Part shown: positions 37,777 to 47,427 of the stretch, piece after piece | Numbering within the stretch: position 1 is the stretch's first letter | Layout: every line of letters begins with the position of its first letter | Source: Domibacillus tundrae | GTDB lineage: Bacteria > Bacillota > Bacilli > Bacillales > Domibacillaceae | Direction: 5' to 3' | Assembly: GCF_000970675.1 (NCBI RefSeq) | Contig: NZ_LAJA01000001.1 | Coordinates: 558,001-622,000, forward strand | Length of the DNA stretch: 64,000 nucleotides | Notes under the pieces: model-generated | What the model was told of the DNA's origin: nothing | What the model saw: the letters and a program-made list of their open reading frames with translations, nothing else | The model's database searches: none | Made by a program: the position numbers and the translations under genes

Positions 37777-37985
37777 GGTGAATAAAACACAATATAAAAG
37801 AAAGCAGAAGCACCCGCTTCTCACCTCGTCTGACAAAAAAGTTGGCAGGTTGACATGGTAAACAACAAAGCTGTTTAGTCGGCTTTTTACTGGCGGGGCA
37901 TCTACTTCAGATGCTCCGCCTTTTTCATGCAAGCAGTGCGCTTATCTTTTAAACAGTGTTTTCTCAAATGACCTGGAGGTGGCTT
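37777..37985 (+). promoter_or_regulatory. L20 leader (ribosomal protein autoregulation)
   Basis: About 210 bases before infC with several paired segments, ending in a terminator hairpin GGCGGGGCATCT / AGATGCTCCGCC plus T-run (37892-37925). This matches the Firmicutes L20 leader, in which L20 protein binding stabilises the terminator and lowers infC-rpmI-rplT expression. Identification rests on position and the terminal hairpin. Confidence 0.75.
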
Positions 37986-37988
37986 ATT

Positions 37989-38504
37989 ATTAGCAAAGAC
38001 ATGAATTTAAACGAAGGCATCCGTGCCCGTGAAGTACGCTTGATTGACCAAAATGGTGAGCAGCTCGGCATTAAACAAAAACGTGAAGCCCTTGAAATTG
38101 CCGGCCGCGTTAATCTTGACCTTGTGCTTGTTGCTCCGAATGCGAAACCGCCGGTAGCCCGTATTATGGACTATGGCAAATTCAAATTCGAGCAGCAGAA
38201 GAAAGACAAGGAAGCCCGCAAAAACCAAAAAATCATCCAATTGAAAGAAGTGCGTCTCAGCCCAAGCATTGATGACCACGATTTCGATACAAAACTTCGC
38301 AATGCGATTAAGTTTTTGGAAAAGGGTGACAAAGTAAAAGCATCGATCCGATTTAAAGGACGTGCGATTACGCATAAAGAAATCGGCCAGCGTGTACTTG
38401 ACCGCTTTGCAGAAGCGTGCAAGGACGTTGCGACAATTGAGTCTAAGCCGAAAATGGATGGCCGTAGTATGTTCCTTATTATGGCGTCGAAAAACGAAAA
38501 GTAA
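37989..38504 (+). CDS. infC: Translation initiation factor IF-3, ATT start
   Basis: 171 residues ([16 protein letters not shown]...) from ATT at 37989, eight bases after GGAGGT. The upstream ATG at 37956 is before the ribosome binding site and the next ATG (38001) would cut the conserved N-terminus. Rare ATT/ATA starts are the rule for infC and let IF-3 control its own synthesis, since IF-3 discriminates against non-standard starts. N domain about 1-75 and C domain about 85-171 are both complete. First gene of infC-rpmI-rplT. Confidence 0.92.
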   Translation: MSKDMNLNEGIRAREVRLIDQNGEQLGIKQKREALEIAGRVNLDLVLVAPNAKPPVARIMDYGKFKFEQQKKDKEARKNQKIIQLKEVRLSPSIDDHDFDTKLRNAIKFLEKGDKVKASIRFKGRAITHKEIGQRVLDRFAEACKDVATIESKPKMDGRSMFLIMASKNEK

Positions 38505-38527
38505 ACCAGTTTGAGGAGGAAGTCGAA

Positions 38528-38725
38528 ATGCCAAAAATGAAAACTCACCGTGGTTCTGCCAAACGTTTCAAGAAAACAGGTTCAGGTAAACTGAAACGTT
38601 CCCACGCTTATACAAGTCACTTATTTGCAAACAAATCTACAAAGCAAAAACGTAAATTGCGCAAAAGTGCAATGGTTTCTAAAGGCGATTTCAAACGCAT
38701 TCGCCATATGCTTGACAATCTGTAA
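38528..38725 (+). CDS. rpmI: 50S ribosomal protein L35
   Basis: 65 residues, very basic. Start [20 protein letters not shown] and the end [11 protein letters not shown] are the L35 signature. GAGGAGGAAGTCGAA precedes the ATG. Translated between infC and rplT. Confidence 0.98.
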   Translation: MPKMKTHRGSAKRFKKTGSGKLKRSHAYTSHLFANKSTKQKRKLRKSAMVSKGDFKRIRHMLDNL

Positions 38726-38760
38726 GAAAATCAACGCAACATCATTAGGAGGGAAATAGT

Positions 38761-39117
38761 ATGCCACGCGTAAAAGGCGGTACTGTAACACGCAAACGTC
38801 GTAAAAAGGTTCTTAAGTTAGCAAAAGGTTATTTCGGTTCGAAACATCGTTTATATAAAGTTGCCAATCAACAAGTTATGAAATCCCTGCAATATGCATA
38901 CCGGGATCGCCGTAACAAAAAACGTGATTTCCGCAAATTGTGGATCACGCGTATTAACGCAGCTGCACGTATTAACGGTCTTTCTTACAGCCGTTTAATG
39001 CACGGCTTGAAACTTGCCGGCATCGAAGTAAACCGCAAAATGCTTGCTGATCTTGCAGTCAGCGATGAAAAAGCATTTACACAGCTTGCAGAAGCTGCAA
39101 AAAAACAACTAGGCTAA
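38761..39117 (+). CDS. rplT: 50S ribosomal protein L20
   Basis: 118 residues. Start [20 protein letters not shown], the basic arm that threads into 23S rRNA, then [20 protein letters not shown] and the globular part from about residue 60 ([20 protein letters not shown]). It binds its own mRNA leader to repress the operon. AGGAGGGAAATAGT precedes the ATG. A strong terminator follows. Confidence 0.98.
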   Translation: MPRVKGGTVTRKRRKKVLKLAKGYFGSKHRLYKVANQQVMKSLQYAYRDRRNKKRDFRKLWITRINAAARINGLSYSRLMHGLKLAGIEVNRKMLADLAVSDEKAFTQLAEAAKKQLG

Positions 39118-39128
39118 TTTTAGCTTTG

Positions 39129-39162
39129 AAACCGTCCTGACTTCTTGTCAGGACGGTTTTTT
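39129..39162 (+). terminator. Terminator after rplT
   Basis: AACCGTCCTGAC / GTCAGGACGGTT stem then six T. Confidence 0.93.
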
Positions 39163-39258
39163 GTTTTGTTTATAATGAATGGACGCAAATCCTTCCAAGT
39201 GTGCACAAATTATGCGCTTTCGCAGTAAGTTTGCTAAAATAGATGAGGAGGTGCGGCA

Positions 39259-39528
39259 GTGTCTATTGTTTTTATTTATTTTATAGCGATTAACTTTATC
39301 ACGTACGTCACCATGGCGAACGATAAGAAAAAAGCACGGAAAAATCAGTATCGAACGAGAGAACGAACACTTTGGCTATTGGCCTTATTAGGCGGTGCAC
39401 CCGGTGGCTTTATCGCCATGCAGACATATCGCCACAAAACAAAGCATAACGCTTTTAAATATGGCATGCCGGCTTTAGCTGTAATTGATTTATTACTTCT
39501 CGCAATGACTGGAGGGACTGCGATTTGA
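39259..39528 (+). CDS. ysdA: DUF1294 family membrane protein YsdA
   Basis: 89 residues, GTG start after GAGGAGGTG. Two or three hydrophobic segments (about 2-17, 38-55, 68-85) with a basic loop between (NDKKKARKNQYRTRERTLW) and the family motif GGAPGGFIAMQTYRHKTKH. This fits DUF1294/YsdA, found after rplT in B. subtilis. Function unknown. The next gene's TTG start overlaps its stop. Confidence 0.88.
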   Translation: MSIVFIYFIAINFITYVTMANDKKKARKNQYRTRERTLWLLALLGGAPGGFIAMQTYRHKTKHNAFKYGMPALAVIDLLLLAMTGGTAI

Positions 39529-40007
39529 ATATTGAAAAATTGTATAACATGCAGCGAGGACTTGATGAATACATAAAAAAAGGTCATGACTTGGAAGGCG
39601 TCGATTTGTTTGACCAAAAGGTGCTGGCATTGCTGGTAGAAATAGGCGAATTGGCCAATGAGACGCGCTGTTTTAAATTTTGGAGCAAAAAAGGGCCATC
39701 CGAACGAAATGTCATTTTAGAAGAATTTGTCGATGGTGTTCATTTTATTTTATCACTTGGCCTTTTAACAAATAATAGAGCGGAGCCTGAAAAAGAAGTA
39801 TCGGCTGAAACAGCAACGGTACAGTTCTTACATGTGATGGAATCCGTTCACACTTTTCAAAAAACAAAATCAGAAGGTGATTATGGGCTGCTCCTGAACC
39901 GCTATTTTGCATTAGGAGATATGCTTGGCTTTTCATCTGATGAAGTTGAACGGGCATATATCGCCAAAAATGAAGTAAACTACGAACGACAGCAATCGGG
40001 CTATTAA
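39525..40007 (+). CDS. dUTP diphosphatase, all-alpha (dimeric dUTPase) type
   Basis: 160 residues, TTG start after GGAGGG, overlapping ysdA by four bases. The metal-binding motifs of the all-alpha NTP pyrophosphatase superfamily are clear: [17 protein letters not shown] (ExxxE, about 36-52) and [14 protein letters not shown] (ExxD, about 65-78). The long inserted helices fit the dimeric dUTPase branch (PF08761), which lowers dUTP to keep uracil out of DNA. B. subtilis uses unrelated trimeric enzymes, so the gene is one of the differences from that species. Confidence 0.85.
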   Translation: MNIEKLYNMQRGLDEYIKKGHDLEGVDLFDQKVLALLVEIGELANETRCFKFWSKKGPSERNVILEEFVDGVHFILSLGLLTNNRAEPEKEVSAETATVQFLHVMESVHTFQKTKSEGDYGLLLNRYFALGDMLGFSSDEVERAYIAKNEVNYERQQSGY

Positions 40008-40027
40008 TAAAAAAGGGGAGTGTATTA

Positions 40028-41113
40028 ATGAAGAAACTTGACCAAACGTTAACCATGTTAAAAGAATTAACTGATGCAAAAGGTATTGCCGGCAACGAGC
40101 GTGAAGTGCGCGATGTCATGCAAAAATACATCGAACCATTTGCCGAAGAAGTGACAACAGACGGGCTAGGCAGCTTAATCGCAAAAAAAACAGGTGATGC
40201 GAACGGTCCAAAAATTATGGTAGCCGGTCACTTGGATGAAGTCGGTTTTATGGTCACACGTATTGATGACAAAGGGTTTATTCGTTTTCAAACGGTTGGC
40301 GGATGGTGGAGCCAGGTGATGCTCGCACAACGTGTCACAATCGTCACGCGTAAAGGCGATGTGACGGGTGTGATCGGTTCAAAACCGCCGCACATTTTGC
40401 CGGCAGAAGCACGCAAAAAACCAGTTGATATTAAAGATATGTTCATCGATATCGGTGCATCAAGCCGTGAGGAAGCAACTGAATGGGGTATTCGTCCAGG
40501 TGATATGGTCGTGCCGTATTTTGAATTTACGGTCATGAACAATGAAAAAATGCTGCTTGCAAAAGCGTGGGATAACCGAATCGGCTGTGCGATTGCGATT
40601 GACGTCATGAAATACGTACAGAATAAACAGCATGCCAACGTTGTATATGGCGTTGGAACAGTACAGGAAGAAGTTGGTTTACGCGGTGCGAAAACGTCCG
40701 CTCACCAAATTGGGCCGGATATCGCGTTTGGTGTTGATGTCGGGATTGCCGGTGACACGCCAGGTGTAACAGAAAAAGAAGCGATGGGTAAAATGGGTAA
40801 AGGGCCACAAATTATCTTGTACGACGCATCGATGGTTTCGCATAAAGGATTGCGCGATTTCGTGACGGATGTTGCGGATGAGCTTAACATCCCATACCAA
40901 TATGATTCAATGGCGGGAGGCGGAACAGATTCCGGCGAAATTCATATGACGGCAAATGGCGTCCCCACTCTGTCGGTGACGATTGCGACGCGCTACATTC
41001 ATTCCCATGCTGCGATGCTTCACCGGGATGATTACGAGAATGCAGTGAAGCTTCTCGGAGAAGTCATTCTTCGTTTGGACCGTGACACAGTTAATACAAT
41101 TACATTTGACTAA
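40028..41113 (+). CDS. ysdC: M42 family metallopeptidase (aminopeptidase) YsdC
   Basis: 361 residues. M42 glutamyl-type aminopeptidases form large tetrahedral complexes that trim peptides. Metal ligands: [12 protein letters not shown] (His, Asp; about 65-76), KAWDNRIGC (bridging Asp), [10 protein letters not shown] (catalytic Glu and ligand, about 215-224), [10 protein letters not shown] and the histidine in YIHSHAAML near the C-terminus. The B. subtilis homologue has also been annotated as an endoglucanase, but the residues seen are those of the peptidase. AAAGGGGAG precedes the ATG. Confidence 0.93.
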   Translation: MKKLDQTLTMLKELTDAKGIAGNEREVRDVMQKYIEPFAEEVTTDGLGSLIAKKTGDANGPKIMVAGHLDEVGFMVTRIDDKGFIRFQTVGGWWSQVMLAQRVTIVTRKGDVTGVIGSKPPHILPAEARKKPVDIKDMFIDIGASSREEATEWGIRPGDMVVPYFEFTVMNNEKMLLAKAWDNRIGCAIAIDVMKYVQNKQHANVVYGVGTVQEEVGLRGAKTSAHQIGPDIAFGVDVGIAGDTPGVTEKEAMGKMGKGPQIILYDASMVSHKGLRDFVTDVADELNIPYQYDSMAGGGTDSGEIHMTANGVPTLSVTIATRYIHSHAAMLHRDDYENAVKLLGEVILRLDRDTVNTITFD

Positions 41114-41116
41114 AAC

Positions 41117-41148
41117 AAAACCGCTCACAACGCTGTGAGCGGTTTTTT
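41117..41148. terminator. Bidirectional terminator between ysdC and sspI
   Basis: AACCGCTCAC / GTGAGCGGTT stem with A-run and T-run on the two sides. Confidence 0.9.
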
Positions 41149-41151
41149 CTG

Positions 41152-41352
41152 TTATTGCAGAGCGGACGACATGCGCTCTAACACGACTTTTTGTTCTTCG
41201 GTTGTGCTTTTTTTCCAGAATAGTTCCAGCATAACACCAAGACCCGGCAGTGTTTTTTCTTCGCCGGTTGAAATCGCATCTTGGATCACTTCTGACAATT
41301 CATTTGGATTTTGACCATTTAAATTTTGAATCACTGCGCCTCGCAAATTCAT
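41152..41352 (-). CDS. sspI: Small acid-soluble spore protein SspI
   Basis: 66 residues from the second ATG (41352), seven bases after AGGAGG; the first ATG (41358) abuts that site. The start MNLRGAVIQNLNG and the centre EEKTLPGLGVMLELFW match SspI, a minor spore-core protein made in the forespore. It lies beside the SpoU-type methylase gene as in B. subtilis. A sigma-G-like -10 (CATTATA, complement of 41413-41419) can be found upstream, but with no good -35. Strong evidence that the organism forms spores. Confidence 0.9.
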   Translation of the reverse strand: MNLRGAVIQNLNGQNPNELSEVIQDAISTGEEKTLPGLGVMLELFWKKSTTEEQKVVLERMSSALQ

Positions 41353-41443
41353 GTTCATCCCTCCTCGTTTCTGTTATTTTCACCATAGCGGCGCCCATTA
41401 TACAGAAAAATGCTATAATGAATGCGGTGAAAGGAGAATGACC

Positions 41444-42199
41444 GTGAATTATATCCAATCCGCGAACAATACACATATAAAACAACTGAATAAGTTATGG
41501 ACAAAAAAAGAACGGGATAAAACCGGCCTTTATTTACTTGAAGGGTTTCATCTTGTTGAAGAAGCACTTCGTCATAAAGAATATATAGAGGAACTGCTTT
41601 TGTCCGAAGAAGCAGTTCCTCCGGCATCCTGGAATGTGGACGATTTGAACGTGACGATGATTTCTGCTGATGTCGCAAAAAAGCTGTCTGATACGGAAAA
41701 TGGACAAGGCGTTTTTGCGTTATGCAGAAAGCAGGAAACAGTAGATTTACCGGATGGAACGACATTTTTGCTGCTCGATGCCGTGCAGGATCCGGGTAAC
41801 ATTGGTACAATGATTCGAACGGCTGATGCGGCAGGGCTTGATGCCGTTTTGCTTGGTCATGGATCAGGCGACCTGTACAATCCAAAAGTGCTTCGTTCGG
41901 CGCAGGGAAGCCATTTTCATCTGCCTGTTATGTCAATGGACTTAATGGATGCGATCGTAGAATTGAATAGCCGCAACGTTCCCGTGTATGGCACAGCACT
42001 TGAAGGCGCTGTTGATTACCGCGAAACAAATCCGGGTCCGTTCGCGCTCATTGTCGGCAACGAAGGCAGCGGTGTGCGTCAGGAGCTTTTGGGCATCACG
42101 ACGAAAAATGTGTACATTCCGATTTATGGTCAAAGTGAATCACTTAATGTCGCGGTTGCTGCCGGCATTCTTCTGTATCATTTTCGGGAAAACAATTGA
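41444..42199 (+). CDS. ysgA: TrmH/SpoU family RNA 2'-O-methyltransferase
   Basis: 251 residues from GTG at 41444, seven bases after AAAGGAG; the ATG at 41438 is only one base from it. N-terminal substrate-binding domain (about 1-90; NKLWTKKERDKTGLYLLEG), then the SPOUT knot: motif 1 DAVQDPGNIGTMIRTADAAG, motif 2 ALIVGNEGSGV, motif 3 IPIYGQSESLNVAVAAGILL. It methylates rRNA or tRNA; the exact base is not known. An extended -10 (TGCTATAAT) lies just upstream. The pheST promoter overlaps its 3' end. Confidence 0.88.
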   Translation: MNYIQSANNTHIKQLNKLWTKKERDKTGLYLLEGFHLVEEALRHKEYIEELLLSEEAVPPASWNVDDLNVTMISADVAKKLSDTENGQGVFALCRKQETVDLPDGTTFLLLDAVQDPGNIGTMIRTADAAGLDAVLLGHGSGDLYNPKVLRSAQGSHFHLPVMSMDLMDAIVELNSRNVPVYGTALEGAVDYRETNPGPFALIVGNEGSGVRQELLGITTKNVYIPIYGQSESLNVAVAAGILLYHFRENN

Positions 42200-42224
42200 A
42201 TTTCAAAAACGGGTTGTCTATAAT
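42196..42224 (+). promoter_or_regulatory. Promoter of pheST
   Basis: TTGAAT (42196-42201), 17-base spacer, TATAAT (42219-42224). It overlaps the stop codon of the upstream methylase gene. Confidence 0.8.
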
Positions 42225-42229
42225 AAGTA

Positions 42230-42500
42230 AGTATAAATTTGATAACCAAAAGGCAATGACGGAGAAAAGTACGCCATCCTTCTTTTTTTAGGAAGAAAAT
42301 GCCCAGACTGAAAGCATTTTTAAAAAGAAATGGCCGAAGTTCACCTCCCGAGCCGGTGCTTGGACCACTTTTGTGTAAAGGCACACCGGTTTTTACCGTT
42401 ATCTGAATGAAGTGAACGCGTGTTTTTTTTGCGCGTTAAAAAGGGTGGTACCGCGATATCAGAAGCCTCGTCCCTTTCCGGGAACGGGGCTTTTTTTGTT
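42230..42500 (+). promoter_or_regulatory. T-box leader of pheST
   Basis: T-box core AAGGGTGGTACCGCG at 42441-42455, then the terminator GCCTCGTCCC / GGGAACGGGGC with T-run (to about 42499). The specifier loop reads GAAG-TTC-ACC, with TTC (phenylalanine) at 42340-42342. Uncharged tRNA-Phe would promote readthrough. Confidence 0.93.
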
Positions 42501-42520
42501 GCCAAAAAGGAGGAAAAAAC

Positions 42521-43555
42521 GTGGAAGAACAGTTAAGAGGGCTGCAGGAAGAAGCGGTTATGAAAGCAGCGGCAGCGCAGGATTTAAAAGAACTGAATGA
42601 CGTGCGTATCGCGTATCTTGGCAAAAAAGGGCCGGTTACAGAAGTATTAAAAGGCATGGGGAAGCTTACAGCAGAAGAACGTCCAAAAATGGGCGCGCTT
42701 GTGAATGTCGTCCGTGAAGCGATCACAAAAGCGATTGAAACAAAACAAGTATCGCTTGAATCAGAAGCGATTCAAAAGCAGCTGGCAGAAGAGTCGATTG
42801 ATGTGACATTGCCAGGCCGTCCGGTGAAGCTTGGCGGCCATCATCCATTGACACGCGTGACAGAAGAAATTGAAGATTTATTTATTGGCATGGGCTATAC
42901 AGTAGCGGAAGGACCGGAAGTGGAACAGGATTATTACAACTTCGAAGCGCTCAATTTGCCAAAAGGTCACCCGGCACGCGACATGCAGGATACATTCTAC
43001 ATTACGCCGGAACTTTTAATGCGTACGCATACGTCACCTGTCCAAGTGCGAACGATGCTGAAACATGCAGGCAAAGGACCAGTGAAAATTATTTGTCCAG
43101 GTAAAGTATACCGCCGCGACAGCGATGACGCGACGCATTCTCATCAATTCAACCAAATTGAAGGGCTTGTTGTCGGTGAAAACATCCGCATGAGCGACTT
43201 GAAAGGCACACTGGATGCTTTTGCGAAAAAAATGTTCGGCACGGACCGGGAAATCCGTCTTCGTCCAAGCTTTTTCCCTTTTACAGAGCCATCGGTTGAA
43301 GTCGATGTCAGCTGCATGTGCGGCGGCAAAGGCTGTTCGATTTGCAAGGGGACCGGCTGGATTGAAGTGCTTGGTGCCGGCATGGTACATCCGAATGTAC
43401 TTGAAATGGCTGGCTTTGATTCAACGGTATATTCCGGTTTTGCTTTTGGCATGGGGCAGGAACGCATTGCGATGCTGAAATATGGCATTGATGACATACG
43501 CCATTTTTACACGAACGATCTTCGCTTTTTGCAGCAATTTTCTGTACACGAATAA
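42521..43555 (+). CDS. pheS: Phenylalanyl-tRNA synthetase alpha subunit
   Basis: 344 residues, GTG start after AAGGAGG. N-terminal coiled coil (about 1-85) binds tRNA. Class II catalytic motifs: [10 protein letters not shown] (about 169-178), [19 protein letters not shown] (about 186-204, motif 2) and [14 protein letters not shown] (about 305-318, motif 3). Works as an alpha2-beta2 enzyme with PheT, whose gene starts 15 bases on. Confidence 0.97.
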   Translation: MEEQLRGLQEEAVMKAAAAQDLKELNDVRIAYLGKKGPVTEVLKGMGKLTAEERPKMGALVNVVREAITKAIETKQVSLESEAIQKQLAEESIDVTLPGRPVKLGGHHPLTRVTEEIEDLFIGMGYTVAEGPEVEQDYYNFEALNLPKGHPARDMQDTFYITPELLMRTHTSPVQVRTMLKHAGKGPVKIICPGKVYRRDSDDATHSHQFNQIEGLVVGENIRMSDLKGTLDAFAKKMFGTDREIRLRPSFFPFTEPSVEVDVSCMCGGKGCSICKGTGWIEVLGAGMVHPNVLEMAGFDSTVYSGFAFGMGQERIAMLKYGIDDIRHFYTNDLRFLQQFSVHE

Positions 43556-43569
43556 GGAGGAATTCACAC

Positions 43570-45984
43570 ATGTTTGTTTCATATAAATGGCTGTCACAAT
43601 ATGTTGACATTGCCGATCAGACGCCGGAAGAACTGGCTGAAAAAATTACGCGTGCCGGTATTGAAGTGGAAGGCGTGGAAATGCCTGCTGCTGAAATGAA
43701 AGGCATTGTCGTCGGCTACGTGAAAACGCGCGAGCAGCACCCGAATGCCGATAAATTAAGCAAATGCCTTGTTGATGTGGGTGAAGAAGAGCCGGTCCAA
43801 ATTATTTGCGGCGCAAAAAATGTGGATGCCGGTCAATATGTAGCGGTGGCAAGAACCGGTGCGGTATTGCCAGGCAATTTTAAAATTAAACGCGCAAAAC
43901 TACGCGGCGAAGAATCAAACGGCATGATTTGCTCGCTGTCAGAACTGGGTATTGAAAGCCGCTTGAATCCGAAAGAATACGCTGAAGGCATTTTTAACTT
44001 CCCGAACGACGTAACGCCGGGAGAAGATGCACTCGCTGCGTTAAACCGAGACGATGCGATTTTAGAATTATCACTAACGCCAAACCGCTCCGATGCCCTA
44101 AGTATGATTGGTGTTGCATATGAAGTCGCAGCGATTTTAGGACGCGATGTAAAATTGCCGGAACTAAATCCGGTTGAAGCGGATGAGCAGGCATCTGATG
44201 CGATTCAAATTCGCATTGACGCGCCAGAAGACAATCCGGTTTACGTCGCCCGTGTTGTGAAAGGTGTGAAAATCGGCCCATCGCCGCTTTGGATGCAGAC
44301 GCTTCTTATGAACGCTGGCGTACGTCCACATAACAACGTCGTGGACATTACAAACTACGTATTGATGGAATATGGGCAGCCGCTCCATGCGTTTGACCTT
44401 GACCGGCTTCAAACAGGTGAAATCGTCGTTCGCCGTGCAGAGGAAGGCGAGAAATTTGTCACGCTTGATAACGCAGAACGCACGCTGTCAGCAGAACAGC
44501 TTGTTATTACAAACGGCCAAGAGCCTATTGCGCTTGCCGGCGTGATGGGCGGCGCCAATTCAGAAGTAACAGAACAGACTGTCAACGTATTGATTGAGTC
44601 TGCTTATTTTAACAGCCAGATCGTTCGCGCCGCTTCAAAAGCACACGGGCTTCGTTCAGAAGCAAGTGCCCGCTTTGAAAAAGGCGTGGATCCTGCTCGC
44701 GTGCAGGCATCATGTGATCGGGCGGCCGAACTCATGACGGAGCTTGCAGGCGGAACTGTTCTTTCTGGTAGTGTTATTGCAGGCGAATATGCACCTGAAC
44801 CTAAAAAAGTGTCGATTACGCTTGATCGGTTGAATACGCGCCTTGGCACAGAGCTGCAAATGGGCGGCGTCGAAGACATTTTCAGCCGTCTGAAGTTTAC
44901 GACTGAAACAAATGGCGATGAAATTACCGTAACAGTACCGACGCGACGCGGTGATATTACCATTCCGGAAGATTTAACGGAAGAAGTGGCGCGTCTTTAC
45001 GGATATGACCACATTCCGCTCACACTGCCGGAAGGAGAATCGCTGCCAGGCGGATTATCACCTTACCAGCTCGGCCGCCGCGTTGTCCGCCGTTATTTAG
45101 AAGGCGCCGGATTCAATCAGGCGGTCACATATTCGTTAACATCCGAAAAACGGGCGGCTCAATTTTCGTTTGAGAAACGCAAGCCAGTCGCGCTTGCGAT
45201 GCCGATGAGTGAAGAACGTGCGTACTTGCGTGAGAGCCTGCTGCCGCATTTAGTGGAAGCGGCTGCGTACAACAGTGCCCGTCAAATGGGCTCTGTCGCT
45301 TTATACGAAACAGGTTCTGTTTACTTAAATGAAGGCGAAAATGTACAGCCGAAAGAAGAGGAACGACTTGCCGGTATTATAACAGGAATGTGGCAGGAGC
45401 ATTTATGGCAAGGAGAGAAAAAAGCAGCTGATTTCTTCACCGTCAAAGGTGTCATTGAAGGAGTGGTCGCACGCCTAGGCTTAATGGACCGGTTGTCATT
45501 CCAAAAAGCAGCACCGGAAGGATTCCATCCAGGCCGGACAGCAAGTGTTCTTTTCGATGAGCAGCCAATCGGTGTGATCGGCCAGCTTCATCCGTCATTT
45601 GCGAAAGAAGTCGATTTAAAAGAAGCGTATTTATTTGAATTAAAGCTGGATGTTTTATTAAATGCTGCGCGTAAAGACTTAGCGTACGTGCCAATTCCAC
45701 GCTTTCCATTCATCAGCCGTGATATCGCGCTCGTTGTGGACAGAACAGTCGAATCTGCATCGCTCGAAGGAATCATTAAAGAAGCAGGCGGATCGCTGCT
45801 GACGAACGTCCACGTGTTTGATGTATACGAAGGAGACCGGATGGAAGCAGGCAAGAAATCTGTCGCATTCGCTTTAACATATGTCAATCTGGACAAAACA
45901 TTAACAGACGAAGAAGTCACTGCGGTGCATGAAAAAGTGCTTGCCGCGCTGAAGGAAAAAGCAGACGCAGATTTGCGGGCATAA
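43570..45984 (+). CDS. pheT: Phenylalanyl-tRNA synthetase beta subunit
   Basis: 804 residues. Domains: N-terminal tRNA-binding OB fold (about 40-150; VGYVKTREQHPNADKLSKC), B3/B4 editing region (about 210-385), B5 (about 405-480), class II-like core without catalytic residues (about 490-690), and the ferredoxin-fold anticodon-binding domain at the C-terminus (FPFISRDIALVVDRTV onwards). It checks for wrongly charged tyrosine. AAGGAGGAATTCACAC precedes the ATG. Confidence 0.97.
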   Translation: MFVSYKWLSQYVDIADQTPEELAEKITRAGIEVEGVEMPAAEMKGIVVGYVKTREQHPNADKLSKCLVDVGEEEPVQIICGAKNVDAGQYVAVARTGAVLPGNFKIKRAKLRGEESNGMICSLSELGIESRLNPKEYAEGIFNFPNDVTPGEDALAALNRDDAILELSLTPNRSDALSMIGVAYEVAAILGRDVKLPELNPVEADEQASDAIQIRIDAPEDNPVYVARVVKGVKIGPSPLWMQTLLMNAGVRPHNNVVDITNYVLMEYGQPLHAFDLDRLQTGEIVVRRAEEGEKFVTLDNAERTLSAEQLVITNGQEPIALAGVMGGANSEVTEQTVNVLIESAYFNSQIVRAASKAHGLRSEASARFEKGVDPARVQASCDRAAELMTELAGGTVLSGSVIAGEYAPEPKKVSITLDRLNTRLGTELQMGGVEDIFSRLKFTTETNGDEITVTVPTRRGDITIPEDLTEEVARLYGYDHIPLTLPEGESLPGGLSPYQLGRRVVRRYLEGAGFNQAVTYSLTSEKRAAQFSFEKRKPVALAMPMSEERAYLRESLLPHLVEAAAYNSARQMGSVALYETGSVYLNEGENVQPKEEERLAGIITGMWQEHLWQGEKKAADFFTVKGVIEGVVARLGLMDRLSFQKAAPEGFHPGRTASVLFDEQPIGVIGQLHPSFAKEVDLKEAYLFELKLDVLLNAARKDLAYVPIPRFPFISRDIALVVDRTVESASLEGIIKEAGGSLLTNVHVFDVYEGDRMEAGKKSVAFALTYVNLDKTLTDEEVTAVHEKVLAALKEKADADLRA

Positions 45985-45992
45985 AGTAAATG

Positions 45993-46030
45993 GGCTGTGC
46001 AGAGGGATAAAATATTCCTTTTGCACAGCC
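45993..46030. terminator. Hairpin between convergent pheT and rnhC
   Basis: GGCTGTGCA / TGCACAGCC stem with an inner paired part. The downstream run is only T-rich (TATTTATATTG), so termination may be partial. Confidence 0.6.
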
Positions 46031-46075
46031 TATTTATATTGTTTGAAGGATGACCCCGCCGGCTAATTAAAGGAA

Positions 46076-46999
46076 TTAAAGACCTCTGACAATCCGTTTC
46101 GCTTTTTCCGTATTGGCAAAATGAAGCTTCGTAAAGGGGCGCAGAACGCTTTCGTCGTATGTTTGAATCAGCCGGGCCGCCGCTTTGTCCACAATGGAAC
46201 CGGCGCCTTTTGGAATGGGAAAACCTGCTTTTTCAGACAATATGTCCATTTCTTTTAAGAATGCATAACGCGCTAAAATGGAGGCAGCGGCAACCGAACT
46301 ATGAATGCTTTCGCCTTTCGTGCTGAAAAAGACGTTTTCCTGCACGATATTTTTCTGTCCTGTTAAGTGGCGGTAATAAATCGGCTTTTCGGCAAATTGG
46401 TCAATGAGCACAGCTTCTGGTTTTTCGGGCGCGATCTTATCAAGAAGCTTGCCGAGCGCCTGATTGTGCAAGATTGCTTTGATTTTTCCTTGTGACATGC
46501 CGCTTTCTTGTAAATCATTATACTTTTCATTTCGTAAAATAAGCAGGCTGTACGGAATATCTTTCAACAGTTTTTTTGCAACTAACACAATTTCAGGATC
46601 TTTCATATCTTTTGAATCCCGGACCCCAAGTGCTTTCAGCTCTGCAATCCGGCTTTTTTCGACAAAAGCGGCGACGACCGTGATCGGACCAAAATAATCG
46701 CCTGTTCCGACTTCATCGCTCCCGATCACTGACATCCCTGCAAAACCATCCGGCAGATTTCCGCTTGGTGCTGAAGGTTTTTTTGGTTTTGGTTTGGCTG
46801 TTTGCCCGTCCCATTTTGCTGATTCTCGCTCCGCATTTTTCCCTTGAAACAGCACTTTTCCTGAACGGTAGCCTGTCACAGAACAGCCATCCCTTTTAGC
46901 GGCAAAGACAGCTCCAGCGGGCAGAGTGGCCGGAACACCATAATAGTTCTTCATTTTTTGTAATGTATCGTTGTTTACAACAAGCACAGTATGACTCAA
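46076..46999 (-). CDS. rnhC: Ribonuclease HIII
   Basis: 307 residues. It cuts RNA in RNA-DNA hybrids. N-terminal TBP-like substrate-binding domain (about 1-70), a lysine/proline linker (about 68-82), then the RNase H2-type core with the catalytic start IGSDEVGTGDYFGP (Asp95-Glu96) and KDSKDM-type motif (VRDSKDMKDPEI), plus ILAR in the third motif. The substrate-binding domain marks it as HIII, not HII. Convergent to pheT and divergent from zapA. Confidence 0.95.
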   Translation of the reverse strand: MSHTVLVVNNDTLQKMKNYYGVPATLPAGAVFAAKRDGCSVTGYRSGKVLFQGKNAERESAKWDGQTAKPKPKKPSAPSGNLPDGFAGMSVIGSDEVGTGDYFGPITVVAAFVEKSRIAELKALGVRDSKDMKDPEIVLVAKKLLKDIPYSLLILRNEKYNDLQESGMSQGKIKAILHNQALGKLLDKIAPEKPEAVLIDQFAEKPIYYRHLTGQKNIVQENVFFSTKGESIHSSVAAASILARYAFLKEMDILSEKAGFPIPKGAGSIVDKAAARLIQTYDESVLRPFTKLHFANTEKAKRIVRGL

Positions 47000-47090
47000 T
47001 TCGACATCCTCCAGACTTTCTTCCTTTTCACGGTAAATAACTCATGGTATGATATATAACAGAATTGCAACAGAAATGGGGGCCTTGCAT

Positions 47091-47369
47091 TTGTCGGATG
47101 GACAAAAGACTCGCCTAACAGTTGACATTTACGGAAATCAGTATACGATTATCGGAACTGAATCAGAATACCATATTCGCTGTGTAACGGAAATGGTTGA
47201 TGACAAAATGCGTGAACTCGGCAGCCGTAATGCTTCGCTCGATACGCAGAAAATTGCGGTGCTGACGGCTGTTAATATGGTGAATGATTACTTAAAGATG
47301 GAAGAAGAATTAGAGCAGATGAAAATGGAATTAAGCCACATGAAAAACCGGAATGCCGTCAACGGCTGA
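47091..47369 (+). CDS. zapA: Cell division protein ZapA
   Basis: 92 residues from TTG at 47091 (reads MSDGQKTRLTVDIYG), after a GGGGG site; homologues start the same way, while the ATG at 47049 is too far upstream. ZapA bundles FtsZ at the division ring. Globular N-terminal part (about 1-55; VDDKMRELGSRN) and a C-terminal helix for the coiled coil (DYLKMEEELEQMKMELSHM). In B. subtilis the cvpA-like yshB follows; it is absent here, and polX comes next. Confidence 0.9.
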   Translation: MSDGQKTRLTVDIYGNQYTIIGTESEYHIRCVTEMVDDKMRELGSRNASLDTQKIAVLTAVNMVNDYLKMEEELEQMKMELSHMKNRNAVNG

Positions 47370-47404
47370 AAAACTTCTCTCCTATTTGGTAGAGAAGTTT
47401 TTTT
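47370..47404 (+). terminator. Terminator after zapA
   Basis: AAACTTCTCT / AGAGAAGTTT stem then a T-run. The loop contains the -35 box of the polX promoter. Confidence 0.85.
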
Positions 47405-47414
47405 CTGCTACTAT
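47386..47414 (+). promoter_or_regulatory. Candidate polX promoter inside the zapA terminator
   Basis: TTGGTA (47386-47391), 17-base spacer, TACTAT (47409-47414). A start point near 47421 puts the next hairpin at the very 5' end of the polX transcript. Confidence 0.5.
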
Positions 47415-47427
47415 TAAAGAAAAGCAG

